Positions 1 through 11,926 of a stretch of 64,000 nt of DNA are shown here, in pieces; the first letter of the stretch is position 1, and each line of letters begins with the position of its first letter. A model generated the notes under the pieces. It saw only the letters and a list, made by a program, of their open reading frames with translations, made no database searches and had not been told where the DNA came from. The stretch covers positions 1,240,001 through 1,304,000 of the forward strand of contig RCTD01000010.1 of assembly GCA_014898415.1 (NCBI GenBank), given 5' to 3'. The translations under genes and the position numbers were made by a program. This DNA comes from Stromatinia cepivora. Its lineage: Eukaryota > Ascomycota > Leotiomycetes > Helotiales > Sclerotiniaceae.

Positions 1-2
1 AA

Positions 3-742
3 TCAGACTGCGGCATGTATATGATATCCAATACCATGTGTCTTGCCTTCGGCTGGGATTTGTCTTACGGTCGAAGAGGCGAGCACGAAATGGCGAACCG
101 ACGAAGTCGTCTCGTCGCCGATCTTCGCTATGGTGGTTTCAGAGGGTATAATAATGCGGAAAACGCAGACAACACATTTTACTACCCTTTAAATGACATC
201 AAGCCCCCCAACTCCTCATCTGAAAACTTCATTCCTATCCTCCAGTTTTCCGGGCTCATGATTCGAGAAACTCTCACATCGGATGTCCGCCGTCGCTCAT
301 CAATGTATTTTGGCTGTCCTGACAAAAAGATATTGTATGAACATTGTGTTCGAAACGCACGATTCTACCCCAAATTTGACACACAGGGAATCAGTGGACC
401 GGGCATCTCGTTTGCCACGTTTCTGTCCTGGGTGGAACGCTATGATCTAGCGAGGGAAAAAGGTGTGCCACCGTTTCCAAAACCCTACTTGGCGGATGGT
501 TCCAACGGCAACAGAAGATGGATCCCACCAAACGCCGACTGGCCGACACGAAAACTTTGGTGAGTGATGTGTTTTCCCTTCGAGATAAGAGGTAGGCAGG
601 CCCGTTACCTGTTAACATTTCAAAAAAAAAATATTCTTCTAGGCGAGTAATTCATGTTCTAGGCAAAATACTTGGGGCACCAAGAGCTGATAATCAATTC
701 GAAGAAACTGACTTTTTGATCCGAGGGATCAATCCAACGTAA
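3..742 (+). CDS. 3' part of an unrecognised multi-exon gene (partial)
   Basis: The frame is open from the window edge, so the true start probably lies upstream; the first Met visible is at 15. I see exon 3..559, an intron 560..642 (GTGAGT donor, TTCTAG acceptor), and a second exon from 643 that reads on in phase (WRVIHVLGKILGAPRADN...) to a TAA at 740-742. That TAA overlaps a good GTAAGT at 739, so the gene may instead splice onward, perhaps toward the coding-like island at 930. The protein is basic and aromatic-rich with no motif I recognise. Function is unknown. The exon calls are moderately sure, the gene end is not. Confidence 0.5.
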
Positions 743-929
743 GTCCATCTCAATTCGTTACGATCCAACATTTTCTTTCAATTAATGTAGGTTTATCTCA
801 ATTCAATAACTCAAAATTCTCTGATTTATCAAAAGAAATCCATTTGTGACTTTTCATGTTTTTATTCCGTGCTTGTAATATGATTGTAAAATAATTTTAG
901 AGTTTCAGATTAATCTGAAATCCCATTAG

Positions 930-1134
930 ATGATCAGCACGCCGAGCATCATCTGTGGATTCTGACCTGTGGTGATGACGCCTGCGAGCTCTATGTGAGC
1001 CATAATTCTATCCCTCAGGGTCATCCGCTCTTTGTTAGCATTGTCTCCTTTATCTTGTCATCTGAGAAAACAAAGTGGATTTCTCAACTGGGTAAGGCAA
1101 TAACTATATTTTGTTATTGTTTCATTTCATAGAT
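930..1134 (+). other. Coding-like exon island, possibly the last exon of the preceding gene
   Basis: A GC-richer patch in AT-rich surroundings is open in one frame from an ATTAG acceptor (AG at 928-929). It reads DQHAEHHLWILTCGDDACEL and continues to a TAG at 1130-1132, with a possible GTAAGG donor at 1092. The phase does not join to the donor at 739 without an unseen small exon or a frameshift, so I list it apart from the first gene. No family is recognised. It could also be the remnant of a dead gene. Confidence 0.3.
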
Positions 1135-1606
1135 ATATTTAGAGAACATCTAGTAGCAATAGTAGAAGTCTATTGAATCACCCAAAAAACTTCATGACTA
1201 GCTTTTCTTTTGTGTATTTTAGTATAGAAGTTATAGACTGCATTGCAATTCTTTGGTGGTAATGTGTAATATAATGGTTAGTGTCCTATATTACTCAACT
1301 TACATACACAATTTAGTAAGTGCCTACCTTTCATTGTTTCATATTCCCACCAAGCGTGTTTATATCAAAGCCTGCTGCTCTAGACAGAATTTATTGAGAC
1401 TCATCTCACAACTCCAAAGTCAAATATTTTGCCCTAGACAAGCGTAATTTTGGAGGCTCATGACGGAATAGCTTCTACATTTTAGCGATTTCAATACTAA
1501 TTTAGTGGTACGCTAATACCAGACAAAATCTCCGACTAATTTTTCTATTCTCACATCATGTTTCATTTCTTACAACCAAGACCAATCTAAATTCATCAAA
1601 CGGCCC

Positions 1607-2461
1607 TGTTGCATATCTAAAGATTGAATTTACAGACCTGACCCCTGTGCTGCTCAGGAATAATCGATTTGGTAGATCAGCAGATTAACGCAGGCGTACT
1701 TCACCATCTCTTTCAGGTTCTCGTTAGTACGGCACCAAAATGGCTCTAGCCGACTTCACAGGATTTGTTGCATGTCTACAAATTCTTGTCACGGGCTGGA
1801 TCCTTGCATGATTGATTACAAGATTGAATGTTCTAGCGCCACTCTAGTCATGTTAGACTACAGACTCGTCCCTCAAATTCTCGAAGGTCCTTTACGATGA
1901 GATTTATAATAAAAATGAATCTTAACCTTGATCAAGTCTTGTTGCATATCTAGAAACTTTTGTATCGGGCTTGATCCGTGTCTATTAGCCAGTAGCCACC
2001 GCAGCCATAGGACATCTGCTCCAACTCCACAAAATGACGTACGTAGCTAGCCATCAAAATTTGACACGAACCAGCCCTAAAATCCTTCATAATATTGTGT
2101 TGCATATCTGAAAGTCTTGTATACAAGGTCCGATCCCTGTATCGTTAGCGACTAGCCTAATACTTACTAATCATCCAAAACTTCAACAATCCCATAATAC
2201 TTAGAAAAGTCATCCACTTAGGATTCTCTTGAAGGTTATGTTGCACATCTATAATTCCCATTTTTAACCCTGATCCCCGTACGGCCTCAGAAAAGTCCTC
2301 ATGCTAGTCTGCATACGCAAAAGTACGGTTGATACATTATCCAGTGACGTTCTACGCTATCAGCTCCCGAACACATTACTAATTTCGAACGCAGTCCACT
2401 CAATGCCCTTTTAAATGTTTTGCTGCATATCTACGAACCATTTTTACAGGCTGATCCTTAG
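1607..2461 (+). repeat. Six diverged copies of a 41-42 bp core, spaced about 160 bp
   Basis: Cores lie at 1607-1648, 1766-1806, 1940-1980, 2098-2139, 2239-2279 and 2421-2461. Each begins TGTTGCATATCTA or a close variant and ends in a form of CTGATCCNTG, with a variable middle of nearly constant length. Start-to-start steps are 159, 174, 158, 141 and 182 bp. The spacers are mostly unrelated, although copies 3 and 4 share GTTAGC/ATTAGC and CTAGCC-type words just after the core. No long ORF runs through the array on either strand. Nothing here matches a known family that I can name. Confidence 0.7.
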
Positions 2462-5400
2462 ATAGATCACTAGTAGTTCGATGTCAGGAAGACTATGAAA
2501 GCCAGAACTGCAGAATGAACCGGTGATTAGATTGGTCTCTGGTGCAAACAATAATGGATTCTAAATTAGTCAGAATGATATACTCATCGGAGCTTTTACC
2601 CAATTTCAAAAAAATATGATGGGATAACAATACCTGGAGTTCCCCGCACCTCTTCTCATCTTTGGAATAGACGAAACCAGACTTCAGGAACGGCTTGTAT
2701 TTCAGTCTGAAGTCGGCGAGAGGTCGAATGTGTGGCTCAAGAAGACGCGAATTGAACAAAGGCTTTTGACTTTAATAGTAGATATTTACGGTATATTGTC
2801 ATGATGTCGCATATTTAATGTTTTTGGGCCACGGAATATTCGTAGACTTCCATGCTAATATGATCGTCATGAAATACTTAAGCCTCATTTTTCTGTGGCA
2901 GAATTAGAATTCGGTATGATACTACTGTTCACTGTCTATCCTGTGCAAGAGCTAGTCCGAGACCACGCTATCATAATGCCTTGACTGGTGTTAGTAGTTA
3001 ATACTAGCAGCATCCCATAATCTTTGCCAATTTCCATGGTCTCGGAAATATCCCCGCACACTAGAAAATATGAACGAATGATTAGAATAGTAGGAAGAGT
3101 GGTTTGGAAGGTGGAAAGTGTAAAGATCCACTTCTAAATTCATCAAATAGTAAACAGATCTCACGAAAAACTAGTATAGTGTCCAAATCATATCTCGATC
3201 ACGACCATACAAGTTAGATTATCAACTTGTTTTCACAAGCGTCAAACACGCAGCAATATGATCCAATGCCATGATATTTTTATATGGGTACTGGTGTGAG
3301 TCTGTTTACAAATATCCTGATCAGGCGCCGGACAGAGTCGGACAATTTTCATTTCGTTCTCTCCATTTTAATTTGACGCCCACGAGACGAGCACGATTAC
3401 AGATAACTGTGTAAAGTTACCGGACTTGGGAGAGAACAAACCTCAAAAGAGAGTTCTAAGAATTGTGATGTGGAAGGTTTCTTGAAATTAGTTAGTAGAT
3501 GGGGAGAAAGACAGAAAATTCCCGGTTAGGAAGTTGGCTACTACATACAACTCGTTGAATGATTGGGGCTGAACTAAACGAAGCTTAGTTCTAGTCTATG
3601 GTTTAATCACTAATGTTAGGCTGCGCAATGGGTACCCGCAGGACGGGGTATAGCTCTAACGGGTTGTCTGTGGGTAACCTGTTTGTGGGGCGGGTTATTG
3701 AAGAATCTAAATGGATACTCATAGATTATTCATCACATATAATTTGTATAATTTATGAATAATTTATGAATATTCATTCAAATCTATAGATAATCTATAA
3801 ATTAATGGATATTCGCTTATTTTTTTTGAAACTATTCCTAGATTATTATATTAATTTTTATACTAATCTTTATAAATTATACAAAATTATATAAAATTAT
3901 ATAAATTATATCTATTTATAGATTAATGAGCTATTTATGGGTAATCTATGGATAATTTATATAATCTGTAGGATGGGTATTAGCTTTAATAGGTAATCCA
4001 CAAAACGGATTATCTACCGGTTATTTGTGAGTTGTGGGTTATTTCTGTGTAGCTTAATCATCAACCGAAGACAAATTAGCCGAAAAGCTAATTCTTGGTT
4101 TCGTCATTATTGTTAGTGAAGTTCAACTAACATGCTCAAGTGCCGATTGAACATCGAAACCATACCATCCTTGGCCAGCTTTTTCACATTTGCTTCAACT
4201 AGGCTCGCACGATTCACCCCCTGCTTTCCACGTTCAATTCCCAATTTTTAAGCCTCTCCAACTCAATAGTAAAGTCCAGGTACATGAGCGGGATATGCAC
4301 TAAAAGCGCTTCTAATTTTAAACTTCATACTTGAATGTTCCATGTATTTGGGATCTCAGCTTCATGCGGGATTAGAAGAATTTTGAGATTGATAGATGGA
4401 ATATATCTAGTGTTGATAGAGGGTATTGCTACACTCTCAGCACATCTGTACTTGCTTTTGCCTAATCATCAAGGTTTATCTAGGATTTACAGATCCCGAG
4501 AGGAAGGTCTAAGTAATGGAAGTAATGGAAGATGATGGAACAATGAAAACATTTTCATTTCTAAGGAGCATGGATGGAATCACATCACTATTCATTAATC
4601 AATTCAAATCCAAAGACTTTGAGGAGTGAGGAAGACCATATGGAGTCATCAAGATATCGCACCATTCCAAGTAGATCCGCATTTACTTCTAGTGATATAA
4701 ATGCACCACTTATCATAAATGCCCCTCGAAATCTGAAGATTGAGAAAGACAGGAAAATATTGTGTGTATGATAGGACTCCTTTTCTAATTGATATGGCAA
4801 TAGTGGCTGAGAACAACTACCCAGCATTAATTACACCGCAATATTCCGCACTAATCTTCGGGACCAGAAGCCCAGGACAAAACAAGTCCGCTCATAAAAG
4901 GGAAGTCCCTACAAACCTATGATTATATCAAAATCCAAATTCAAGAATACCTGTTGATCCAAACCCTATAGATGGATAAACATCTCTTTTCAAACTAACA
5001 AAAATATCACAAATACAATAAAATCCATTAATATAAATATCTCAACATCTACTACACCCTCTCTTTATCCTATAACGTAACAATAGAAACTAGAGTAACA
5101 AAAGTTAAGTCTTACATCTCTAACCACATACATACTAAAACAAACAACATTCACCCACACCCAAATCTCCCAGAACACAAAAACCCAACAAACAACGTAC
5201 TAAATATACAGAAGATTTGTAATAACAAACCCCATCAAATAAACACTACAAAAGAGACCAAAAGAAACCAATAATTAGTAATAACAATAAACACCCACTA
5301 GGAATAATATTAACAAGATCAAATATATTACTAATGTCTATATGGGTTCTGCGATTTACAGTTTACCAAATTGCAATAAAGTGATGAGATGAGATTATAT

Positions 5401-5823
5401 GAGATTCTATGGTCTAGTAGGGGATGATTTTTTAAGAGAGAAGGAAAGGGAATGCATGGGATGGGATGGGATGGGTTGGTTTATTAATGAATAGGCTGGT
5501 TGGCTTATTGGCGTGGAAGTACGGGTATATAAAACCTGAATACACAGAACCTATTCATAAAACAAGATTTACACTGATCAATCCGAGAGGATATGAATTT
5601 TTAAAAAATACTGCTGGGAGCAGTTGGGGGCCGGGTAGCAAAAAATTGTAAATACCCAGAGAACTCTCATATTATTCATATCATATCATACTACTATGCA
5701 TATCGGGCGCACTCGTGAATCAATACCTCATACCCTACCCTACTATTGTATCACAAGGTAAAAGCCCAACGCCGGACAAATCATCATCACCGCATCCCCA
5801 ATCCTCATCATACATCCCTGATC
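2462..5823. other. Gene-poor intergenic region
   Basis: No gene is supportable over these 3.4 kb. On the minus strand 2640-2770 is GC-richer and reads coding-like (RPLADFRLKYKPFLKSGF) up to a GTATTG donor-like site, but no flanking exons fit. Around 3720-3960 the sequence is very AT-rich. 5440-5480 holds GGGAT pentanucleotide repeats. The rest is ordinary intergenic DNA downstream of MCM4. Confidence 0.6.
3631..4045. repeat. Degenerate GGGTAACC-type direct repeats in an AT-rich patch
   Basis: The stretch beginning GCAGGACGGGGTATAGCTCT at 3639 reappears diverged as GTAGGATGGGTATTAGCTTT at 3968, about 330 bp downstream, mostly by C-to-T changes. Between them many short words such as GGGTAATCTATGGATAAT recur in both orientations. 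It resembles an old repetitive element decayed by transitions. No transposase or terminal structure is visible. Confidence 0.45.
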
Positions 5824-8800
5824 CTACGACTGACCCGTAACCCGTCTAATACTTCTTCTGGGTCCCTCACCTAGAATCATAACCTTGCCCTCTAGCTCCA
5901 AACCTCTAACTGCCTCGCCAAACTCTGCAGAATCAACTTGCATGCTACTCTGCTCTCCCAATTTCCTAACCACTTCCGTCCATCTAGCATTTCCTCCGGG
6001 CCCAGTCATTTCATCCACAACACCTAGCACCGCGTTCTTCAAATCACCCTTTCTTCTTCTCTCACTAGCACTTGTGCCTTCGGTCAAAAGACTCATATCA
6101 ATCAATCCGGTTCTCGCATCCGTAGCCGCTTGTTTCAAAGCGCTCTTGATCAATCGAACTGCTTCTTGTACATCTTCTTTCGTAACAATTTCTGACAAAC
6201 GCATTTTGGCATGAGCTTCAGAAAGACGAATCATGGATTCGAGTTGACGAGTTGTGGCTGTGATACGACGTTCAGCGGCGCGAATATCCTCGCCAAGTTT
6301 GCGCATTTCGACATAGGCGGAGACAAGTTCGGCAGAAGCTTCTTGACTAATCCGTGGTTGGCACTTGGCACGAGCGTAGGAGATATAAGAAGTCAGGAAC
6401 TCAATGGGCTGGGTTTATTAGCTGTGTACTTCTACGTAAAATGGGAAGAGATGCGCTTACCAAAATTTCCATTCCTCCTGAAGCACTCTGCGGTTTATCG
6501 TCTAGGTACATACTCAGAAGATGACGGGCCAATCTACGGTCATTAGTCTCATCAATACGATCCAAGATCAAGTAGACAAGATCAAATCTGGAAAGTAAAG
6601 TAGGTGGGAGATCGATGTTTTGCGGTACTGGTAAGTTCGGATTATATTTACTTCCGATTGGATTTGCGGATGCAAGAATGCTCGTTCGGGCATTCAAAGT
6701 TGTGATGATTCCTGCCTTGGCAATAGAGACAGTTTGTTGTTCCATAACTTCGTGCAAGACTGATCGAGTAGCATCGGACATTTTGTCAAATTCATCAATA
6801 CAGCAAACACCTCCATCTGACAAAACAAGAGCTCCAGATTCGAGGACAAGCTGGCGAGTCTCTGGGTCTCGAGTAACATATGCTGTTAAACCAACTGCCG
6901 ACGATCCTTTACCACTAGTATATACACCACGAGGAGCGATCTTGTGCACGTATTGTAGAATCTGAGATTTCGAAGTAGAAGGGTCACCACATAGTAGAAT
7001 ATTGATATCTCCTCTGTATTTCGGACTTCCTCCTTTCTCGAAAGACTTGTTCGTTCCTCCAAACAACTGAAGCAAAATGCCCTTCTTAACATCATCCATC
7101 TCAAAGATACTAGGTGCAAGGGAGCGAGATAGAAGCTCATAGATATCGGGCCTTGCAGCGGTTTCCCTGATTTTTTCTTCCTCCTCTTCTGAAACCTTTC
7201 TAGTCTCTTCAATATTACCGGTTAATTGATCGGATATTTCTTGTTCAACAGTGGAGGCATCAATTCCCATCCTCTTCTTGTCAACCTTCTGAATATGTAA
7301 AACGTCGATGTAGGTTTTATAAATACTTTTAAGAGTCCGTTGACGGGGATTGACACGGACTGGGCTAGCCTTGAAGATACCAGTAATCTCAACTCTGTCA
7401 CCAGCTTTGCAGAGATCCACCAATTCATCATATGCGCACATCGAAACGGAATGAGGTGTTTGACCAGCAGGGACGGAATCTGGGGTCTCTTGAAGTTTGA
7501 TGACTTGCTTGTCCATGAACCCAGACCGGTTGTGTACAATCTGCATAGAATTTGGAGATTTACAAACAGGACGAGGGCATTCTGTGGGCTCGGCAATCTT
7601 ACCACGGTCAATATCAACCTTAACTGTATGATTGCACACAGAACACTTGAAGAATGCATCTTTCATGTCTGGGATGATTGGTGTAGTTCGAATGACGAGT
7701 CCCTTAATAGCTATAATCTTATCGACGTCGGATGGATCAAGTTCTCTCATATTAATCGTTTTGTCCAGACCAAAGGGTCTAACTCTATAAGATCTCTTTT
7801 GTACCTCGGCACACAAATCCACTTCGTTAGAATCTTGTCCTCGTGGTGTTGCAGCCTCTGCTTCGCTCCTTTCTGAACTTGGGACAGGAGGTTCTGAGCT
7901 TTGAATTCTACTTCGTCCAGACGCCTGTCCGGCGGAGCTTTGTGATTGCCTTTGAGTTGCCATTTGATTTTCTGCGATCTCGTACATCACATCTTTAATA
8001 CCTTGATCCATAAGGGTAACAATATCCTGAGGGTAATCCTGCGCTTGCTGCCAAAGTTTCTTGGTGGGAGGGTATGCCTTAAGATTGCGGAAATCGAGAT
8101 TAAGACTTGTAATTCCAAGAGTCAGCATATTTTGCATCATCTCTAAGTACTCTTTCGAGTTTGACTCCGGATCGGCTTGAGTATCTTCCTCTGACATTCC
8201 CTCACCCCACATGCGGTATTTTTTGGTATAGTTTCGAAGGAAGTCCTTAAATGTGGACAACGTATCGTTTATGGAAACATTCGTACCCCAGATACAAAGT
8301 GTGGAGTTACCCCCCATGGCTTGCGCATCTGAAGTTGTTGGGTCGAGGTTCGAGAATGAAGGAGCTTCCGCATCTTCAGGCGGAACATCTCTTACAATTC
8401 GCCCACTTTCATCCATGAAAATACGTCTTCTCGCACGGGGTGTGTTAAGGTTATCAGATGTGATATCCCCTCTCCGCGAATTGTTGATTGCAGATCCAGG
8501 ACCTTGGGAACGAGAAGAGCGAACGAAAAGGCCGCTGCTGTCACTTGGAATGTTTGTCTGGGGGTCATTGGCATATACTCTACCAGGACTAGAACTTGCT
8601 TCGTATCTGATCGGCGAAGAATCTATTATTGTTAGCTGGTTTTGATTGATCTGCCAATGCTGTACCCACCGCCGATAAGAGCGCTACCACCTGCTCTTGG
8701 AGTACGATCGCCATCTTCTTGCGTCGACTGAGTATTTGTCATTTGTCTCAGCGGCGAACTAATATCTCGATTGAATCGTGCAGCATCTGCTGGAGACGAT

Positions 8801-9003
8801 CTATAGTTCATAGGCGACGATGATGGAATGATGCCCCGCCGAGGGGTATCTGTAGCGCCTTGCGACGAAGCTGCTTCATTTTGAAGTTGAGCAGCAGCGG
8901 GATCTGGTGGACTACTTGGAAAGGCTTGTGAATTTCTTGCTGATGTGCGCCTAGGGGTCGCAGATTGAGAGTTGCGCTGTCGACGACCAGCAGGGGACGA
9001 CAT
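5824..9003 (-). CDS. MCM4: MCM4, subunit of the replicative MCM2-7 helicase
   Basis: Exons 9003..8670, 8622..6461 and 6408..5824 join in phase (introns of 48 and 52 bp) to give 1,026 aa. The Ser/Pro/Thr-rich, basic N-terminal tail (about residues 1-180) is typical of MCM4 and is a known target of CDK and DDK. The OB/zinc region has a CSVC...CPRPVC four-Cys finger near residues 440-470. The AAA+ core has Walker A GDPSTSKS (about 658), Walker B CCIDEFDKM (about 721) and the SRFD arginine finger (about 789). The second intron lies inside the conserved LPIEFLTSYISYARAKC stretch, which supports the join. A C-terminal winged helix follows. It acts in the nucleus in origin licensing and CMG unwinding. 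The paralogue assignment rests on the N-terminal block WGTNVSINDTLSTFKDFL. Confidence 0.95.
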
Positions 9004-9134
9004 CTTGAGTTTTGGTTGAAGGCACTATGAAAGTCCGATGCCAAAAGAATGTGATTGTTGTGGTGGAGCTTTCTGACTTTGATATGGCAAGGAAAGTGTA
9101 AACACAACTAAAAAAGAAAGTGGGCCACATAAAA

Positions 9135-9235
9135 TCGCGTTCGCGTCCTTTTATGAGTCCACACACGCGTAAAGTGGTTTTTGAGGGGAAATGGGGTGGC
9201 TGAGGGAGTGGCTCAGGGATTGGCCAATTACGCGA
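9135..9235. promoter_or_regulatory. Cluster of ACGCGW (MCB/SCB-like) sites upstream of MCM4
   Basis: ACGCGT lies at 9165-9170. ACGCGA-type sites occur at 9135-9140 and 9141-9146 (both as TCGCGT on the plus strand) and at 9230-9235. All fall 130-235 bp upstream of the MCM4 ATG. In yeasts ACGCGT is the MBF site that drives G1/S transcription, including MCM genes. A CCAAT/ATTGG pair at about 9219-9228 adjoins the distal site. That MBF binds here is inference. Confidence 0.55.
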
Positions 9236-9836
9236 CGTGTTTGACCTTTATGCTATATGCCATTTTGCGACAACGTAAGGTATCTGTCTGACTCTTTGAT
9301 ATCGCTGTTGAAAATATTCAACTAGAATAAGATCACCACATTTGTATTTCTCATAATGTTTACAGATCTCAACCAATTGATAGCCTCATTTTAGCTACAA
9401 AACAAGTTAAGGCCCTCTCTCTTCTCCTCTAGCATCTTTCCATTATCTCACCATAGAAAATGTACATATATATCCAATTGAGGCACTTGAAAGTTCATTA
9501 CTCGCTATATTTTCCGTGTATTCCTCTGTATCATTCGGCTCCTTTATCTCCGGCTTCAAAGCTTTCACGTCCTTTGGCGGCTGTATGGATTTTGACATAC
9601 CGTTATTATTTATCTTTCTGATTTGTTCATCCATTCATTTATTCTTCATGATTCCTCTCCCGCATAATTCATTAACTTTCGATCTCAGGAAGAGGAATGA
9701 GATCCTTATACCTATGTAGTACAAGAGCTTTTCTTTTTCTTAAATGCCCGTGGTTGCTGTACGTTCTTTCCTCTACCCTAGTTTACTATTGATCGACTTA
9801 GCCTTCGTATTAAGAAACAAAGCATTATGCCCATCA

Positions 9837-10247
9837 TTACTGCATAAAACCCATAAATCCAAGAAGGCTCTCACTCCGAAAAGGACTCATCAATCGCTTC
9901 GGAAGATTTGGAACAAATTTACGATTTCAGTCCCGAACCGAAGGTGTTTCCTCGATATCAATGGATGAGTCCAACTCCGGGTTTAAAGGAAAGGCCTGTG
10001 GCTTATCTTTGTTGCGTCTAGGTGTGTCGACTTTTCCTGGCTCTTTTGCGGAGTTAGCAATGTGGCAATGTCTCGAGGCACAACCTTCCATCTCTTTCTC
10101 TTCCTCTTTGACACTTCCATGTTTCTTGCGCGGAGTATCAATTTTTCAATCTTGTCCACTGGTATTGCTCAATTTCCTTTTTATCGATCTCGCATATACT
10201 TTTTTCCAGCAATATCCACCATGTTTTTTGCAGTTATCAGAAGTCAT
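9837..10247 (-). pseudogene. Broken ORF with two in-frame TGA codons
   Basis: From ATG at 10247 one frame runs 136 codons to a TAA at 9839-9837, interrupted by TGA at 10148-10146 (codon 34) and 9929-9927 (codon 107). The peptide is lysine/glutamate-rich and disordered-looking, with two related words, DTPRKKHG and DTPRRNKDK. Both TGAs sit after Asp, where CGA (Arg) would restore the frame. A further minus-strand acidic ORF (9634..9443, KALKPEIKEPNDTEEY) may be a downstream piece. I do not recognise the family. It may be a dead gene or a gene with introns I failed to place. Confidence 0.35.
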
Positions 10248-10792
10248 ATTTGTCGAAGGACTCTGCGCATGCACAACGTGCTTGTGTATCTATAATCGAA
10301 TAATGATATAGCGAGATATAACGTGCTCTGACTAGATCTCGAATAGTTTGACCATTAGCCCACAGCGGCTTCCGAGTTCTTTATTAGTTAATTAATCTAA
10401 TATCATTCTACCAACCATTCCAGCTGGTCTATCTATTCAATTTCTTGTCGATCAGTATACGCATGACTACCGACCCAGTTTTGCGAAAGTTACATGATCA
10501 GATGAATTTGGGCACTGTTGTTTGTTCTTTACAATCATTCAATTCCTCCTATTATCCCACGCGATTTGAAGGCAACGGAGTTCCGATTTTGGGTTTGAAT
10601 CCCTCGTTGATTTGCTCAATTAAATCTCATCTTATCATATTCGTGATCTCGCTTTCTTGCATAGTAGAACTCCACTATCTAATCTCTACTATCACCAATC
10701 CTGCCACCATCCACCATCACATATCAAACATCCACCACCGACCATCCACCACTTACTATCCACCATCCACCCCCTCACCCTCTCCACCCCCC

Positions 10793-11926
10793 TCACTCAA
10801 TCCCCATCGTCCCCCTCCCCGACAACGAAACCTCCTTCTCCGGCCTCAACTCCTCAATAAACCCAATCATCTTCTCCCCAACCATAATCCCCATCTCCTT
10901 GTACCCCGCCTCCGTAAAATGTAATCCGTCGTCCCAAAGTCTTGCTCTTTTATTCGCTTCCATATTGTGATAGGGCATTTTGCCGCGGAGATCGAATGTA
11001 CTGCTGTGGTTTGGGGGGTTGGTTAGTATACTTGCATGTTCCATCAATCTCATCTTGTATAAGGTCGCACTATTTTTGACCCGAAATGCTAGATGAGACG
11101 TGGAGTTAAGTGGGGGTAAAATATGTTGAACATACACATTATCCTTCCTTCCTAAATTGTAGACCAAAAAATCATTTAATTCCTCCCTTTTCTCATCTAA
11201 AACCTTAGCCCTCACATGACATTCCGGGACAGTCATGATTAAGACTTTTGAGGCGTTGCTGAGGGGGGTAAAGACTAGCGTTTCGAAGACGGCACACAGG
11301 GTTTGGATTGGACGGTTGTAGGCCAAGTCGTTGGTACCACCGAGGATAATTGTGTGGGTTATGGGTGGTGAAGATGGGACTGTGAGGGTAAGAGTGGTTA
11401 GTGGATGTATGGGTATGCGTGAGATGTTGTGGAGATCGTGGAGATAAAAGACTTGGACGGGCCCTGATGAATGCAGAACATCAGGCTGAAATCGTCCCCG
11501 TGATATAAAATGTAAGAGTGCATGGTAATAATGAATGGCTAGAACCAGACTACCAAGCTTGACCGAAAATCATCACTCGACGATCTAGGTCCAAGTATCC
11601 ATCCACTCAAGCTCTCCCCACATCCAGTCACGCTGCTCGCCAATTGACGAATTTCGAAACTTACAGTGCCTCTCCATCCTTCTCTTGAACCCTCCAGGTG
11701 GGGTAAGTAAATCCCCACTGATTCCATCGGTTATGACCTCAATTTCTCTATCCGGCCATTTGTTCTCCAAAACTTCTTTCATCCATTTGCTATAGGGGGA
11801 AAACTTAGTACCATACTGCGAATAACCTTCTGTGAGGGAGTCGCCCAAGCAAAGAATTTTGAGAGGTGAAAGCTTGTCAGTGGCTGTAGAAGCTTGAGAT
11901 GGTTGTTCTGAGGCAGGATCGGACAT
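10793..11926 (-). CDS. SGNH/GDSL-family esterase or acylhydrolase
   Basis: Exons 11926..11665 and 11463..10793 (201-bp intron, donor GTAAGT) give 310 aa. Block I ILCLGDSLTEG carries the nucleophile Ser near residue 31, block III IILGGTNDLAY carries the oxyanion Asn, and block V DGLHFTEAGY carries the catalytic Asp and His near residue 280. No signal peptide or membrane segment is seen, so a cytosolic enzyme is likely. The physiological ester is not predictable. The exon join uses the CATCAG acceptor at 11465-11464, which restores the phase and yields a continuous frame into the GGTND block. It lies tail-to-head with guanine deaminase downstream, with no evident functional link. Confidence 0.85.

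Noticed and set aside
968..1064. C/D-box snoRNA (GTGATGA at about 972, CTGA at about 1061)
   Set aside because: There is no terminal stem around the boxes, and the stretch reads better as a coding exon.
1607..2461. CRISPR array
   Set aside because: Repeats are diverged, the spacing is far too long and uneven, there is no cas gene, and the DNA is eukaryotic.
9443..9634. 63-aa minus-strand ORF as a separate gene
   Set aside because: It begins just after a stop and has no supported upstream exon. It is noted only as a possible relic linked to the two-TGA ORF.
10445..10924. Plus-strand ORF rich in His/Pro/Ser
   Set aside because: It is CCATCCACC-type low complexity that runs antisense into the 3' end of the SGNH hydrolase.
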